DNA from: Ophiocordyceps camponoti-saundersi (nom. inval.)
Taxonomy: Eukaryota > Ascomycota > Sordariomycetes > Hypocreales > Ophiocordycipitaceae
DNA length: 24,901 nt
Assembly: GCA_003339415.1 (NCBI GenBank)
Contig: PDHQ01000425.1
Location: forward strand, 1-24,901
Direction of reading: 5' to 3'
Below the pieces are notes generated by a model. That model was not told where the DNA came from, ran no database searches, and saw nothing but the letters and a program-made list of their open reading frames with translations. Below, in pieces: positions 12,605-21,200 of the stretch (positions within the stretch are counted from its first letter, which is position 1; the number at the start of each line of letters is the position of its first letter). A program made the position numbers and the translations under genes.

Positions 12605-13444
12605 TAATACTTATATATACCGGTGCCTATATATACTAATACTTATATATATTAATACTTATATATACTTATACTTATATATATTAATACCTATATATAC
12701 TAATACCTTATATATACTAGTACTTATATATATATATTAATACTTATATATATATACCGGTACTTATATATACTAATATTTATATATATACTAGTGCCTA
12801 TATATATATATTAGTACTTATATATACTAATACTTATATATACTTATACTTATATATACTAGTACTTATATATATATTAGTGCTTTATATATACTAGTGC
12901 CTTTTATATACTAGTACTTATATATATATTAATACTTATATATATATATTAATACTTATATATATACTAGTGCCTTATATATATACTAGTACTTATATAT
13001 ATACTAATACTTATATATATACCGGTACTTATATATACTAGTGCTTATATATATTAGTGCTTATATATATACCGATACCTTATATATACTAATACCTTAT
13101 ATATACTAGTACCTTATATATACTAGTACTTATATATACCGGTACTTATATATACTTATACTTATATATATTAGTACTTATATATATTAATACTTATATA
13201 TACTTATACTTATATATACTAATACTTATATATACCGGTACTTATATATACTAATACTTATATATATACTAGTACTTATATATATTAATACTTATATATA
13301 TTAGTATTTAGAATATATATACTTATATTTATATATATTAATACTTATATATACTAATACCTAAAATATATACTAATATTTATATATATTAATACTTATA
13401 TATATTAGTATTTATATATATATACTAAAGTATATACTAATACC
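12605..13444. repeat. Minisatellite 2, 15-18-bp TATATA unit
   Basis: About fifty tandem units of the form TACTTATATATACTAA fill this stretch. Length varies with the number of TA steps in the core. The linker alternates among CTAGT, CTAAT, TTAGT, TTAAT and CCGGT, so joined units make palindromes such as ACTAGT and ACCGGT. Some units keep GTGCC. The block is almost pure alternating pyrimidine-purine sequence. Confidence 0.9.
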
Positions 13445-13585
13445 TAGCGTATAGTTATTATAGTTATTTTCCGTAATTTATAATAGCTATTAAACGCGAA
13501 GCGCGCTTAAGAAAATTAGGTATTTAGGGACTATAAGTAATATTTTTTTTCTAGGACTTTATATTACTATTATATAGCGTAGCGT
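13445..13585. other. AT-rich edge of the RIP block
   Basis: This is non-repetitive AT-rich DNA with a short CGCG-rich patch (ACGCGAAGCGCGCTTAAG near 13494). No gene or recognised signal is present. Confidence 0.5.
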
Positions 13586-13742
13586 GGGGCTAGAAAAAAA
13601 CTTAGTTATTTAGTACGTACCGCTTAATCTAGGAATATCGTGTCTAATAGGAATAGGTGCCGTGGCAAATATGAATACTTAAAGAAAATTCCGACGAATT
13701 TGGATGCCTGCTACAGAGCTAAGAAATCATGGATGCTTTTTA
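13586..13742 (+). repeat. Left copy of the island-flanking inverted repeat
   Basis: This segment reappears in reverse complement on the other side of the four genes. Positions 13633-13679 match 24719-24673 perfectly over 47 bp. Positions 13685-13708 match 24238-24215 perfectly over 24 bp. Lower but clear similarity fills the gaps, including GTACGTACCG at 13613-13622 and GGATGCT near 13731. The left copy is continuous, while the right copy is split. The outer limit is set where similarity fades (GGGGC at 13586-13590 against GCCCG on the right). No target-site duplication is visible at the outer edges. Confidence 0.88.
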
Positions 13743-14043
13743 ACAGAGGCCTTCTGGAAATGTATACGGATTAATGTGTCCTTCAGCACTATTAACGTTG
13801 GCTGTTAGTTGTAATCCCTTACATAAGCCCGCACAGCAGGGTGTCGTTGACTCTTGAAACCTTACAGGCTCAATGGAGAGCCCCCCTTACACGTGATATA
13901 AGCTAGCATGCCGCGCTGTCTCATCCGCATAAGCATCACCAATTTTATACACACCTGCTTTACATCCATACCTAGTACCTACATCCATACCTGCAGACCT
14001 CTGCTAAGTGTTGTACAAATCTTCGCCTCCATCGTCATGGTCC
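13743..14043 (+). promoter_or_regulatory. Promoter and 5' leader of the Zrg17-like gene
   Basis: This intergenic DNA has ordinary composition. It contains CACGTG at 13890-13895, which reads ATCACGTG on the minus strand and fits the Cbf1-type E-box RTCACRTG. A 13-bp direct repeat, TACATCCATACCT, occurs at 13961-13973 and 13980-13992. No clear Zap1 zinc-response element was seen. Transcription start is unknown. Confidence 0.5.
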
Positions 14044-14069
14044 ATGGAGCCGACCGATTCTCAGCCTGA
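14037..14069 (+). other. Overlapping upstream ORF at the zrg17 start
   Basis: An ATG at 14037 lies 7 nt before the chosen start at 14044 and in another frame. It opens a 10-codon frame ending TGA at 14067-14069, inside the main coding region. Its context (GTCATGG, G at -3) looks better than that of the main ATG (TCCATGG, T at -3). If the transcript includes it, it would reduce initiation at 14044. Confidence 0.4.
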
Positions 14070-15468
14070 CAATACTTGGCCGTCTCCACCGACTCTCATC
14101 GTTGAAGACGCCGACGCCTTTAGCGCACTTCCCGCGAGTCAATTAGTGCATGAGCCGTCGCTTCTCTCCTCCCCCGTCAGTCTCCTATCTCCGCCGTCCG
14201 CCATGTCCACCGACGGTGATATGGTGGAGGAGACGCCCTCCTCCCCCGCCGCCCGTGCGAATCCATTCAACTTCAAGACGCAGGTCATATCGTCATCGCC
14301 CATCAAATCCGTACGTCGTCCATATCCTACGCTTGACAAGGTCGAAGCTAACTGTCTGTCGCAGAATATGGGACAGCGTCGGGGCCACCGATACAAGCAC
14401 AGCAGCATCTCTGCCCAGCACCAAATATTCCAGGAACCGCCTCAAAGGCCGCCTCCGGTCCTTCCCGTCTCTCTCCCAATCCCTACCGTCGCCGAGGTCT
14501 GGATGAGCATGCACAAAGACCAACGCGCTAGGCTTTACTGGAGTCTCTGTCACCTCGCCGTCGCCGTCTTCATCTTCTTTCAGTCTCATGCCTCCCTCGC
14601 GGCTATGGCCCTGTCGCATCTCGTCTTCTTTGACGCCGGCAGTGCTACCGTTTGCGTCGCCGTTGATGTCCTCGGAAACTTCGACGTCTGGAGGCGCAGC
14701 AGCATCCGACACCCTTTCGGCCTTGAAAGGGCAGAAGTGCTTGTTGGCTTCGCCCTTTCCATTTTCCTTCTCTTTGGGGGCTTCGACTTAATCTCGCACA
14801 ACCTGAAGCACTTTCTCGAGTCCCTGAGTGATGGTGAAGCTCACCACGAACATGTCCATGAACGCGTCTCACCTGGATCCGTTGACCTGGTCGCAGCCGT
14901 TGCTATCGGGAGCACACTCATCTCTGCATATGGTTTGAAGAACCATGCTCGCATCGCAAAAGTTATGAGGGTCTCTTACCTGGCCGCTCTGCCCAGCGTC
15001 TTGTCCAACCCCTTCCACTTCCTCACACTTTTCTTTTCATCTCTCATCGCGTTATTGCCTTTGTTGTCCATCTCTCTATACGCATGGCTGGATAGGCTGA
15101 TATGTGCCGTCGTCTCCCTGGCCATGTTTGGTTTGGGCGTCCGCGTGGCCATCGCCCAGGGCCTCATGCTTCTCATGTCGTATGGAGGTAGCAATGGAAA
15201 CTCTGGCGTTTCGTCCGTCTTGCGCGAAATTGAATCGGAACCCGCCATTGCCCGTGTCGACGAAGCACAGTTCTGGCAGGTCAACTATGGGCTTTGCATG
15301 GCCAATGTCAAGGTTAGCGTCCGAAAGGAGTATGATGAGGCGGCTCTCGGCAAGTTACGACATCGCATCGCCTCCTTAATTCAGAATCGCCTCGGCGAGG
15401 GCTATGGCACGGGAGGCAGCATACGGTGGGAGGTGACGCTACAGATGAACGCGAATTCCGCATCCTGA
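14044..15468 (+). CDS. ZRG17: Zrg17-like cation diffusion facilitator zinc transporter subunit
   Basis: This is a two-exon gene: join 14044-14310 and 14365-15468, 456 residues. The 54-bp intron (donor GTACGT, branch GCTAAC at 14347-14352, acceptor GCAG) is in frame and has no stop. It is called because removal joins SSSPIKS to NMGQRRGHRYKHSS, as in the family. The N-terminal about 140 residues are a Pro/Ser-rich cytosolic tail. Six membrane spans follow, near residues 147-164, 166-192, 210-232, 261-280, 293-323 and 334-360, then a cytosolic C-terminal domain. RHPFGLERAEVL is the family signature after span 2. The HxxxD metal site is degraded: span 5 has SVLSN, and span 2 keeps Asp but lacks the correctly spaced His. 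Known relatives (Zrg17, mammalian ZnT6) are auxiliary subunits that pair with Msc2/Cis4 or ZnT5 to move zinc into the ER and Golgi. It converges on the next gene across 166 bp. Confidence 0.87.
   Translation: MEPTDSQPDNTWPSPPTLIVEDADAFSALPASQLVHEPSLLSSPVSLLSPPSAMSTDGDMVEETPSSPAARANPFNFKTQVISSSPIKSVRRPYPTLDKVEANCLSQNMGQRRGHRYKHSSISAQHQIFQEPPQRPPPVLPVSLPIPTVAEVWMSMHKDQRARLYWSLCHLAVAVFIFFQSHASLAAMALSHLVFFDAGSATVCVAVDVLGNFDVWRRSSIRHPFGLERAEVLVGFALSIFLLFGGFDLISHNLKHFLESLSDGEAHHEHVHERVSPGSVDLVAAVAIGSTLISAYGLKNHARIAKVMRVSYLAALPSVLSNPFHFLTLFFSSLIALLPLLSISLYAWLDRLICAVVSLAMFGLGVRVAIAQGLMLLMSYGGSNGNSGVSSVLREIESEPAIARVDEAQFWQVNYGLCMANVKVSVRKEYDEAALGKLRHRIASLIQNRLGEGYGTGGSIRWEVTLQMNANSAS
14311..14364 (+). 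other. In-frame 54-bp intron of the zrg17 gene
   Basis: The donor is GTACGT, the branch site GCTAAC and the acceptor GCAG. The 18 codons it would encode do not fit the family, whereas the flanking residues join smoothly. Because it is a multiple of three without a stop, an ORF caller reads through it. Confidence 0.8.
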
Positions 15469-15634
15469 GACCTGCCTTATTGCCGTCAATACAAGCGCTG
15501 TAATTACCGTACTGTCGTGTCCAAACCAGCCTTCGCGACCCAGCCTCCGCCCAAATATGTACAACATGCGACTCCGGTCGCTTCAAGATTTAATCATCCG
15601 CTTCCAAGCAACGGAAGGCGCCGAGATTGACTTG
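15469..15634. other. Convergent 3' region between zrg17 and the two-span gene
   Basis: 166 bp separate the two stop codons and must hold both 3' ends. No strong polyadenylation signal or hairpin was identified. Confidence 0.5.
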
Positions 15635-16618
15635 TCAGTCACCGCTGATTTTAGCATGCCGAAAATATTTCATGCCGACCCACGCCACGACTACCCAAAC
15701 CCACGCCATAACGCCAGTCATGATGATTAGAGCTGGATAATATCCGACGATTGGTAATGTCGGGTCATCTTCCAATTCAGGAGGTGCATAAGGTGTCTTG
15801 CCCACGTCCCAGGCCCAACTCCAGACATCGAGGCAAGAGCCCATTCCCATGACGAAGACGAACCAGGTGACAGTAACGACAACCCATCCCCACCACTCCG
15901 TCTCCGAGTAGTTCCAGTCTGACGCTGGCGGGGGCAGGGCGTTAGTCGAGATGCCGCTGTATGATAGCGGCGATTTGGCTTGCTGAAACGACGCTCGACG
16001 GTCTGCCATTGCCTGAGTCGCAAAATAGGAGTCTGACCCAGATGACATGGAGAGTGAAGCCCGAGGCGGCGACACGACAGAGGGCATGTGAAGTAGATCC
16101 TCCTCGTCTGTGGTGGAAGTATACAGGTTGGAGCGCTCCGAGTCCCTTTCGCCGTGATGGGTCGTCGTCGAGCTCACAGATGTCAGCTGGGAAACGATGG
16201 AGTCGTCCGGACCTGAAGAGGATGGAAGTCGCGGTATCTTAAGGCCCAGGGCATCATGTTCCATCACGGCGCTGCCGCTGTGGTTGGAAGATTCCTCGAC
16301 TTCAGTTGAAGGCGTCGCTGTGTCGACGGCTAGGCACCTTTCATCCCTCTTATCGCGCTGCGCACCCCGCCCGAGAAGAGCTACCTTTCTGAGCGAGCCT
16401 CTGCGTCTTCGTGTCCGGTGATGATGCTGAACGGAGATGGAAACGGCCGGCGCGGACCCATCATCGTCGTCCGCTCGCAGTCTCGACTCGGATAACGGTC
16501 GCATGAATGGGAGACGAGCGAGGAGGCTCGAGCCCCCCGACGCCCCCCTTCGGTGGGACGCGGCCGAGCCCCCGGCGGATTCGTCGGGCTGGATGGCGCT
16601 GTTCTTCTTGGCATCCAT
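15635..16618 (-). CDS. Conserved fungal protein with two C-terminal membrane spans
   Basis: This is a single-exon gene of 327 residues with ATG at 16618-16616 and TGA at 15637-15635. Residues 1-235 are low complexity: Ser/Arg/Asp-rich, with a basic patch HHHRTRRRRGSLRK near 65-78 that resembles a kinase target site. They look disordered. The C-terminal 90 residues are very different: two aromatic membrane spans (about 243-262 and 295-316) rich in Trp, Gly and Val. They are joined by an acidic loop, TPYAPPELEDDPTLPIVGYY, and end in a short basic tail, KYFRHAKISGD. I recognise the C-terminal block as of the kind conserved among Pezizomycotina, but know of no assigned function. It shares a 183-bp divergent promoter with the E2 gene. 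The membrane and the topology are not determined by the sequence. Confidence 0.82.
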   Translation of the reverse strand: MDAKKNSAIQPDESAGGSAASHRRGASGGSSLLARLPFMRPLSESRLRADDDDGSAPAVSISVQHHHRTRRRRGSLRKVALLGRGAQRDKRDERCLAVDTATPSTEVEESSNHSGSAVMEHDALGLKIPRLPSSSGPDDSIVSQLTSVSSTTTHHGERDSERSNLYTSTTDEEDLLHMPSVVSPPRASLSMSSGSDSYFATQAMADRRASFQQAKSPLSYSGISTNALPPPASDWNYSETEWWGWVVVTVTWFVFVMGMGSCLDVWSWAWDVGKTPYAPPELEDDPTLPIVGYYPALIIMTGVMAWVWVVVAWVGMKYFRHAKISGD

Positions 16619-16801
16619 TGATGAAGGTGCCCGCGCAGGTCCAGAGGCTAATAATAATGCCGCGTCGTTCGAATCCCAGTCATGTGACCATCAGTCGAGA
16701 AGGAAGTGACGGCACGTGACTCTGAGCCGTTCTTAGCCCCTGTTAGTTCAGCCAACGTCTTCTCTGACTGCGTCTCTCCAGACAAAACAACCTCGACATT
16801 A
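16619..16801. promoter_or_regulatory. Divergent promoter of the two-span gene and the E2 gene
   Basis: 183 bp lie between the two start codons. It contains GTCATGTGAC at 16679-16688 and CACGTG at 16713-16718 (GTCACGTG on the minus strand), both fitting the Cbf1-type E-box RTCACRTG on one strand. The 10-mer at 16679 recurs, inverted, upstream of the TFIIIC gene at 24124-24133. Confidence 0.55.
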
Positions 16802-17930
16802 ATGGCAGCTTCACAACCAACGACGACCTCACAGGTCAGCACCAAGTCTCCCACTATTCGGCGGATACGTAAGTATTTATCCCCATCTTAGACGTGCGTG
16901 AATCGCTCTTCTTTGTCCGAGACTCTCTGTCTCAACTCATTCTCTCGAAGACATCAAGCTGACTAGCCTTGTCGCAGTTCGCGAAGCAGCCGAGATATCA
17001 AACTCGCCGTCTCCAGATTACACAGCTGAGCCCCTCGAGTCCGACCTGTTCGAGTGGCACTTCACCTTCAGAGGCCCTCCCAATTCCGTCTACAGCCAGG
17101 GCATCTATCACGGCCGCATCATTCTGCCGCCAACTTATCCTCTGCGACCCCCTAGCTTCCGCTTCACCACGCCCAACGGTCGCTTCGAAGCCAATCGCGA
17201 AATCTGTCTGAGCATCAGTGGCCACCACGAAGAGACATGGCAGCCCGCCTGGGGCATTCGCACAGCGCTTGTCGCGTACGTATCGAATGCCTTACTCGCC
17301 AATCTTTTTAAACTTTTCGTCCCCCCCTTACCCTTTTCCCTGAAGGAGAAATTCCCAACTGACTCTGATGCGACGCACAGCCTTCGCAGTTTCATGGAAA
17401 CCGACGCCAAGGGCCAACTCGGTGGAATCGACACAACTGACGCTGTACGGAGACGGCTCGCCCAAGAATCCGGTCCGTTTCGATGCTCGACGTGCGTGCG
17501 CTCGAATAACGAAATTATCGCCGATGCCGAGAAGCGCGCGCAATCAACGACGCCCTCGTCCGAGGAAATAAAAGTCCCGCAGGAGCTAAGCATGGGATGG
17601 AGAGATGAGATGGATTCCGGCAACAAGGGCAAGACGGTATCTGATACGGAAGCAGGCTCAGGCAACGACTCAGTGTCTGGAACGAAGGACGCTAACCGCT
17701 CGAACGGCACTGATACTACTGCGGGCTTCATCGGGAGCACTGCTTCTACTGGTGACGGGCATGCCTCGACTCAATCTGCCTCTCGCCACGCAGTTCAACA
17801 GCCCAACAGCCAGCGAGCACCACCACCACCACGAAACCGTAGCGTCGTGCCTCTATGGATCGACAGGGCCATCGCCGCTCTGATCGTTCTCTTGGTCGCA
17901 CTACTTTTGAAAGTGCTGATGGGCACTTGA
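16802..17930 (+). CDS. UBE2J1: UBE2J1/Ubc6-type tail-anchored ubiquitin-conjugating enzyme E2
   Basis: Three exons, join 16802-16868, 16978-17275 and 17381-17930, encode 304 residues. Intron 1 (109 bp) is GTAAGT...GCAG with branch GCTGACT. Intron 2 (105 bp) is GTACGT...ACAG with branch AACTGACT. Both were placed by restoring an uninterrupted UBC fold. SPTIRRILREAAE begins the fold. FEWHF, RGPPNSVY, GIYHGRI and PPTYPLRPPS follow. TPNGRF replaces the usual HPN motif, as in this subfamily, and ICLSIS holds the catalytic Cys at residue 99. ETWQPAWGIRTALVALRSFM completes the core near residue 130. A Ser/Thr-rich linker leads to a hydrophobic anchor (about 284-302) at the C terminus. Relatives sit in the ER membrane facing the cytosol and ubiquitinate ER-associated degradation substrates. 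The sequence is closer to human UBE2J1 than to yeast Ubc6. Confidence 0.94.
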
Positions 17931-18233
17931 TAGATAACCTTCGTCATGAGATCAATTTACGTGTGCCGCTGATCGAATTGGAGAAGGGATGAGACATTTG
18001 GCGTTGTCATGTTGGCGTACGCGTGCTTTCCTATAGATATTTGGGTCGAAACATGGAACTTACTGGACTGCTCTTAGAAAACAGGAATGGGACCGACCTT
18101 GGAGCAATTCAGGTCTTCATTCGAGTAGGACTAACTCCTATCGTTGTTAGTCCAACGTGTCGACTAATAGCTATGTCGTTGCAATAGCTTCGTAATTTCG
18201 TCCGATTCCTGGTGCGAATCCCCTTCTCAACGG
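17931..18233. other. Convergent 3' region of the E2 and TFIIIC genes
   Basis: 303 bp lie between two stop codons. A short hairpin, GGACTAAC at 18128-18135 and GTTAGTCC at 18146-18153 with a 10-nt loop, lies in the middle. It could help end one or both transcripts, though eukaryotic termination rarely depends on such hairpins. No gene is seen here. Confidence 0.5.
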
Positions 18234-21200
18234 CTAGGTCTGCCTCTGTGTATATTCCCTCTGCCGTCTCAACCACGGGACCACCAGCCACCACCATTCC
18301 GCCAATGTCGTTCCCAAGCCATACATCAAATCAGTCATCACACCGGTTCGCTTGCACCAGTCCAGCAGGAGGCGAGCCTCAAACTCTTCAAGGAGAGGAC
18401 TCAGAGCGCTGCAAACCGCTGATATGGTCAAGGATCCTCGTATGGCGAAGGAAAAGTTGAAAGCGCCCAGCATCTCGGACCATCGTTGCAAGTTGCTCTC
18501 TCCGAGGAAGTCAGCCCACTGAGGCAGCTCGCCTCGCGATCCTTCCAACGGCGGACTCTCCCTCTCGGCGGCGCGCAGGACCTCGATGTCGTCGTTGTAC
18601 TGGTACGTTTCTGTCGGCTCCACCTCTAGAGAGAAGTGGTAGTGCGACTTTGGATATTTCCGACTCTCGTAATTCCCCGGCTCGAAGCCGTAAGGTATGT
18701 CCGGCATCCCCACGGGGACCAGGCGAACTCGTCCGGCGGCGTTCATGTTTGTCAGGGCCATCATGGCTCCGTCGCTGATCGTGTAAGGCACCTTGAACGT
18801 TTCCTTCTTGCGAAAAGTGGCGTCGAGTTCCCCTTTGAAGATAGCCGCAGCGTCGTACTTGGCGCTCTGAGCCAACCGTGCCAAGTGCGACACATACCAT
18901 TCGCTCAGTCTGTACGGTTGCTCACCCGCTCGAGGCTTCTTGCTTCGTCGTATGACACGCTGCTGCGTCAACTGCGAGACGGCTGTTTTGAACAATTCGG
19001 ACCTTCGCTGTCCGTCATCTGGTGATATGTGGAGGAACTTGCTGCGGACGTCTTGGATCAAATGCGATTTCGGCACTGAGCTAAGCAACGCTCTTACCCA
19101 TGAGCGTGCTACCACCAAATCATCGACGTAGGATGGTGGGTGGACGCATTCAGGAGGCTCGCCCATCACGATTGCGCCCGGCTCTGAGCTGATGGCCTCG
19201 AGACGAGCTACAAACGATGACCCGCTGTTAAAGAACTTTTCTCTCCAGTCCTCATCAACCAACTTGACGTCTTCCAGCGAGTACTGCTTGTTGAGCGACT
19301 CTCTCGAGCCTGGTAGTTCGAAACCTTCCTGACGAGGCAATTGCATCGCCCATTTGATAAGCTTCCCCCACTCATAGCTCATTGGATTCTCAAAATCCAC
19401 CATGGAAATCTCGTCGCTTTCTAGAGCAGCGATCAGTCTCTCCTGAAAGACGCGGGTGAAAAGAGATATGTACGCGGCTTGCTGCTTGCGCGCGTCCGCC
19501 CAAAACCTCCGCAGGCCGGCGAGCCCCAGCTTCGGGTAGATCGTCATTAGGAGACCCCAATCGACGGCTTTATGAACTCCTCCTAACAGAGTGCGGACGA
19601 CGATAAAGGCAGCCAGAAGTTCGTCCTCGCTCTGCATTTCGGAGCGACGTTCCGCAAGTGTCTCATCCTGGGTCGGAAGAGCCGTAAGACGACGGGTCAT
19701 CAGAGGTACTCGTTTTTGTGTCGATCGGCCGAGTATCATCCGCATAGCTCTTGTTCTCAGGCTCGACACGGCTTTACTGTCGCAATGCCTCGTGTCTAGC
19801 CTCTCATACGTCGGCGTCGCATCTCCAAGTGGTATTGACGACACGCCATTTCCAGATGACGCGGCATGTCGTCTTTCCGGAGACCAGACTAGGTCAGGTG
19901 ACGCCGTGAACGCTCCCTCCATGGTTGGAGACACGATATTAATGAATAACACATGAGGGCCAGCCTCTCCAGGAACTGCATCAATGAAGTCCATCCTCCA
20001 TGTCGACTCCACGTCTACGCAAGCTTGCAACTTTGTAATGAACAACTCTTCTGGGCTGGGTTCTGGGTGAGGAGTCGTATTGCGCAATTCTGCGATGAGT
20101 CTCTTGGCAAGTCGTACTTGAAGTCGAGTGTCAATCTCTTCGCTGAACTTTGCCCACTTATGCCATCTTTCGCTCGGTGTCCAACCGCTCAATGTGAGAC
20201 TGGTACCGAGTTGATCGAAATCTTCCTGGCTGTCAAAATGTGGCCAAGTTCCTGCACTGGTTCGAAGAATTGGCTCGATGGAGTCGAAGGCAAAAGAGTT
20301 GCCATGAGTTTGAGCGCTTGACAGCTTTCTTTCATCCAGCTTCTCCAGCTCCTGTTGCTGTTGCCCACTAAGCCGCGGCACCGTTCCAGATTGGTTGTCG
20401 TAGGGTTCATTATCCAGAAACGTGTTAGGCTCCAAAAATCGGATAATCGGATTGGATCCATGCTGATAGACGCTTCCCGCGTACGCCTTGTCCGAGCTGC
20501 TGATTTCGAGCGCAAATGTCGCATTCTGAGGCTGCAGAGAATTCAAAGACTGCCCCGAAGACCTGAGACGCTTCAACCGATGCAGCTGATCATTGCGAGT
20601 TTCTAAGACCCTCTTTGCGGCGAGTTGAGCTGCGTACACAGGGGCGTCCAGCAAAGCGACCTCTTCGGGAAGACTTCGACGTCCTCGCACGCGATTTTTG
20701 TTGGACTGCGTCGAATTACTCCTTGACATTTCCTTCCGGAGGCCTGCATCCGAAGCAATAGCAGCATTCTTGGCCTTGTCGACCAAGATTAGAGATTTCT
20801 CAGAGAAAGCATCGACTTCGGGTCGGAGAATAAGTTGGCACTTCACGAACAGTCCTTTATGGTCCCGAAATGCATGCCAGTGCTCTTTGATAGCCTTTTG
20901 TTTGAGCATGATGTTCAAACATTTCTGAAAATCCCTCTGGTTGGGTTCGGACGAAAAAGAGGCATCACTAGTCCATGCTGCTCTCACAGCACGCCATAGA
21001 GATTTTCCACCTAAAACGGCGCCACCCTTTTCCTGGATATACTCGTTGATCAAGACCTTCATCCTGTCCGTTGCCGCTTCGCCCGCCTTGAAATGGACGA
21101 GATTGCGGACCGCGCTCGATTCTCCCCCGTAATCGATGATCGATCTAGCTTGGTCAGATTGTGGCGAGTTTTTCCGGCCTTCAAGGTCCGTTGTGGAAGC

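Larger units (their letters stand above)
1..13585. other. AT-rich, RIP-saturated repeat block
   Basis: The whole stretch is dominated by A and T. By eye, CpA and TpG dinucleotides are nearly absent, TpA is everywhere, and CpG (often as CGCG or ACGC) survives. This is the expected end state of repeat-induced point mutation, which converts CpA to TpA on both strands of duplicated DNA in Pezizomycotina. No open reading frame of useful length exists because Trp, Gln and Arg codons have become stops. The recognisable contents are listed separately. The block ends abruptly near 13.59 kb, where ordinary composition and the left inverted repeat begin. Confidence 0.93.

Noticed and set aside
11692..13444. 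CRISPR-like array
   Set aside because: Units are tandem without unique spacers of even length, and the genome is fungal.
12605..13444. Telomeric or centromeric repeat
   Set aside because: The unit is not TTAGGG-like, and fungal centromeres are not defined by such a short array. A centromere-proximal place cannot be judged from this window.
14008..14043. Translation start at the GTG at 14008
   Set aside because: It is not an ATG; the first in-frame ATG at 14044 gives an N terminus like that of relatives.
14293..14712. 139-codon minus-strand ORF in zrg17
   Set aside because: It is an antisense shadow of the transporter coding sequence, with no independent start context or motif.
15961..16242. 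93-codon + strand ORF over the two-span gene
   Set aside because: It is an antisense shadow; the minus-strand frame has the conserved membrane module.
16660..16680. GTTCGAATCC, resembling a tRNA B box
   Set aside because: The bases on either side do not form a T stem and no acceptor, D or anticodon arms can be drawn upstream.
17135..17740. 201-codon minus-strand ORF
   Set aside because: It lies antisense across exons 2 and 3 and intron 2 of the E2 gene, whose own frame is clearly the real one.
18205..18225. GGTGCGAATCC, resembling a tRNA T loop
   Set aside because: It differs from the B box at a key T, the T stem does not pair, and no cloverleaf is possible.
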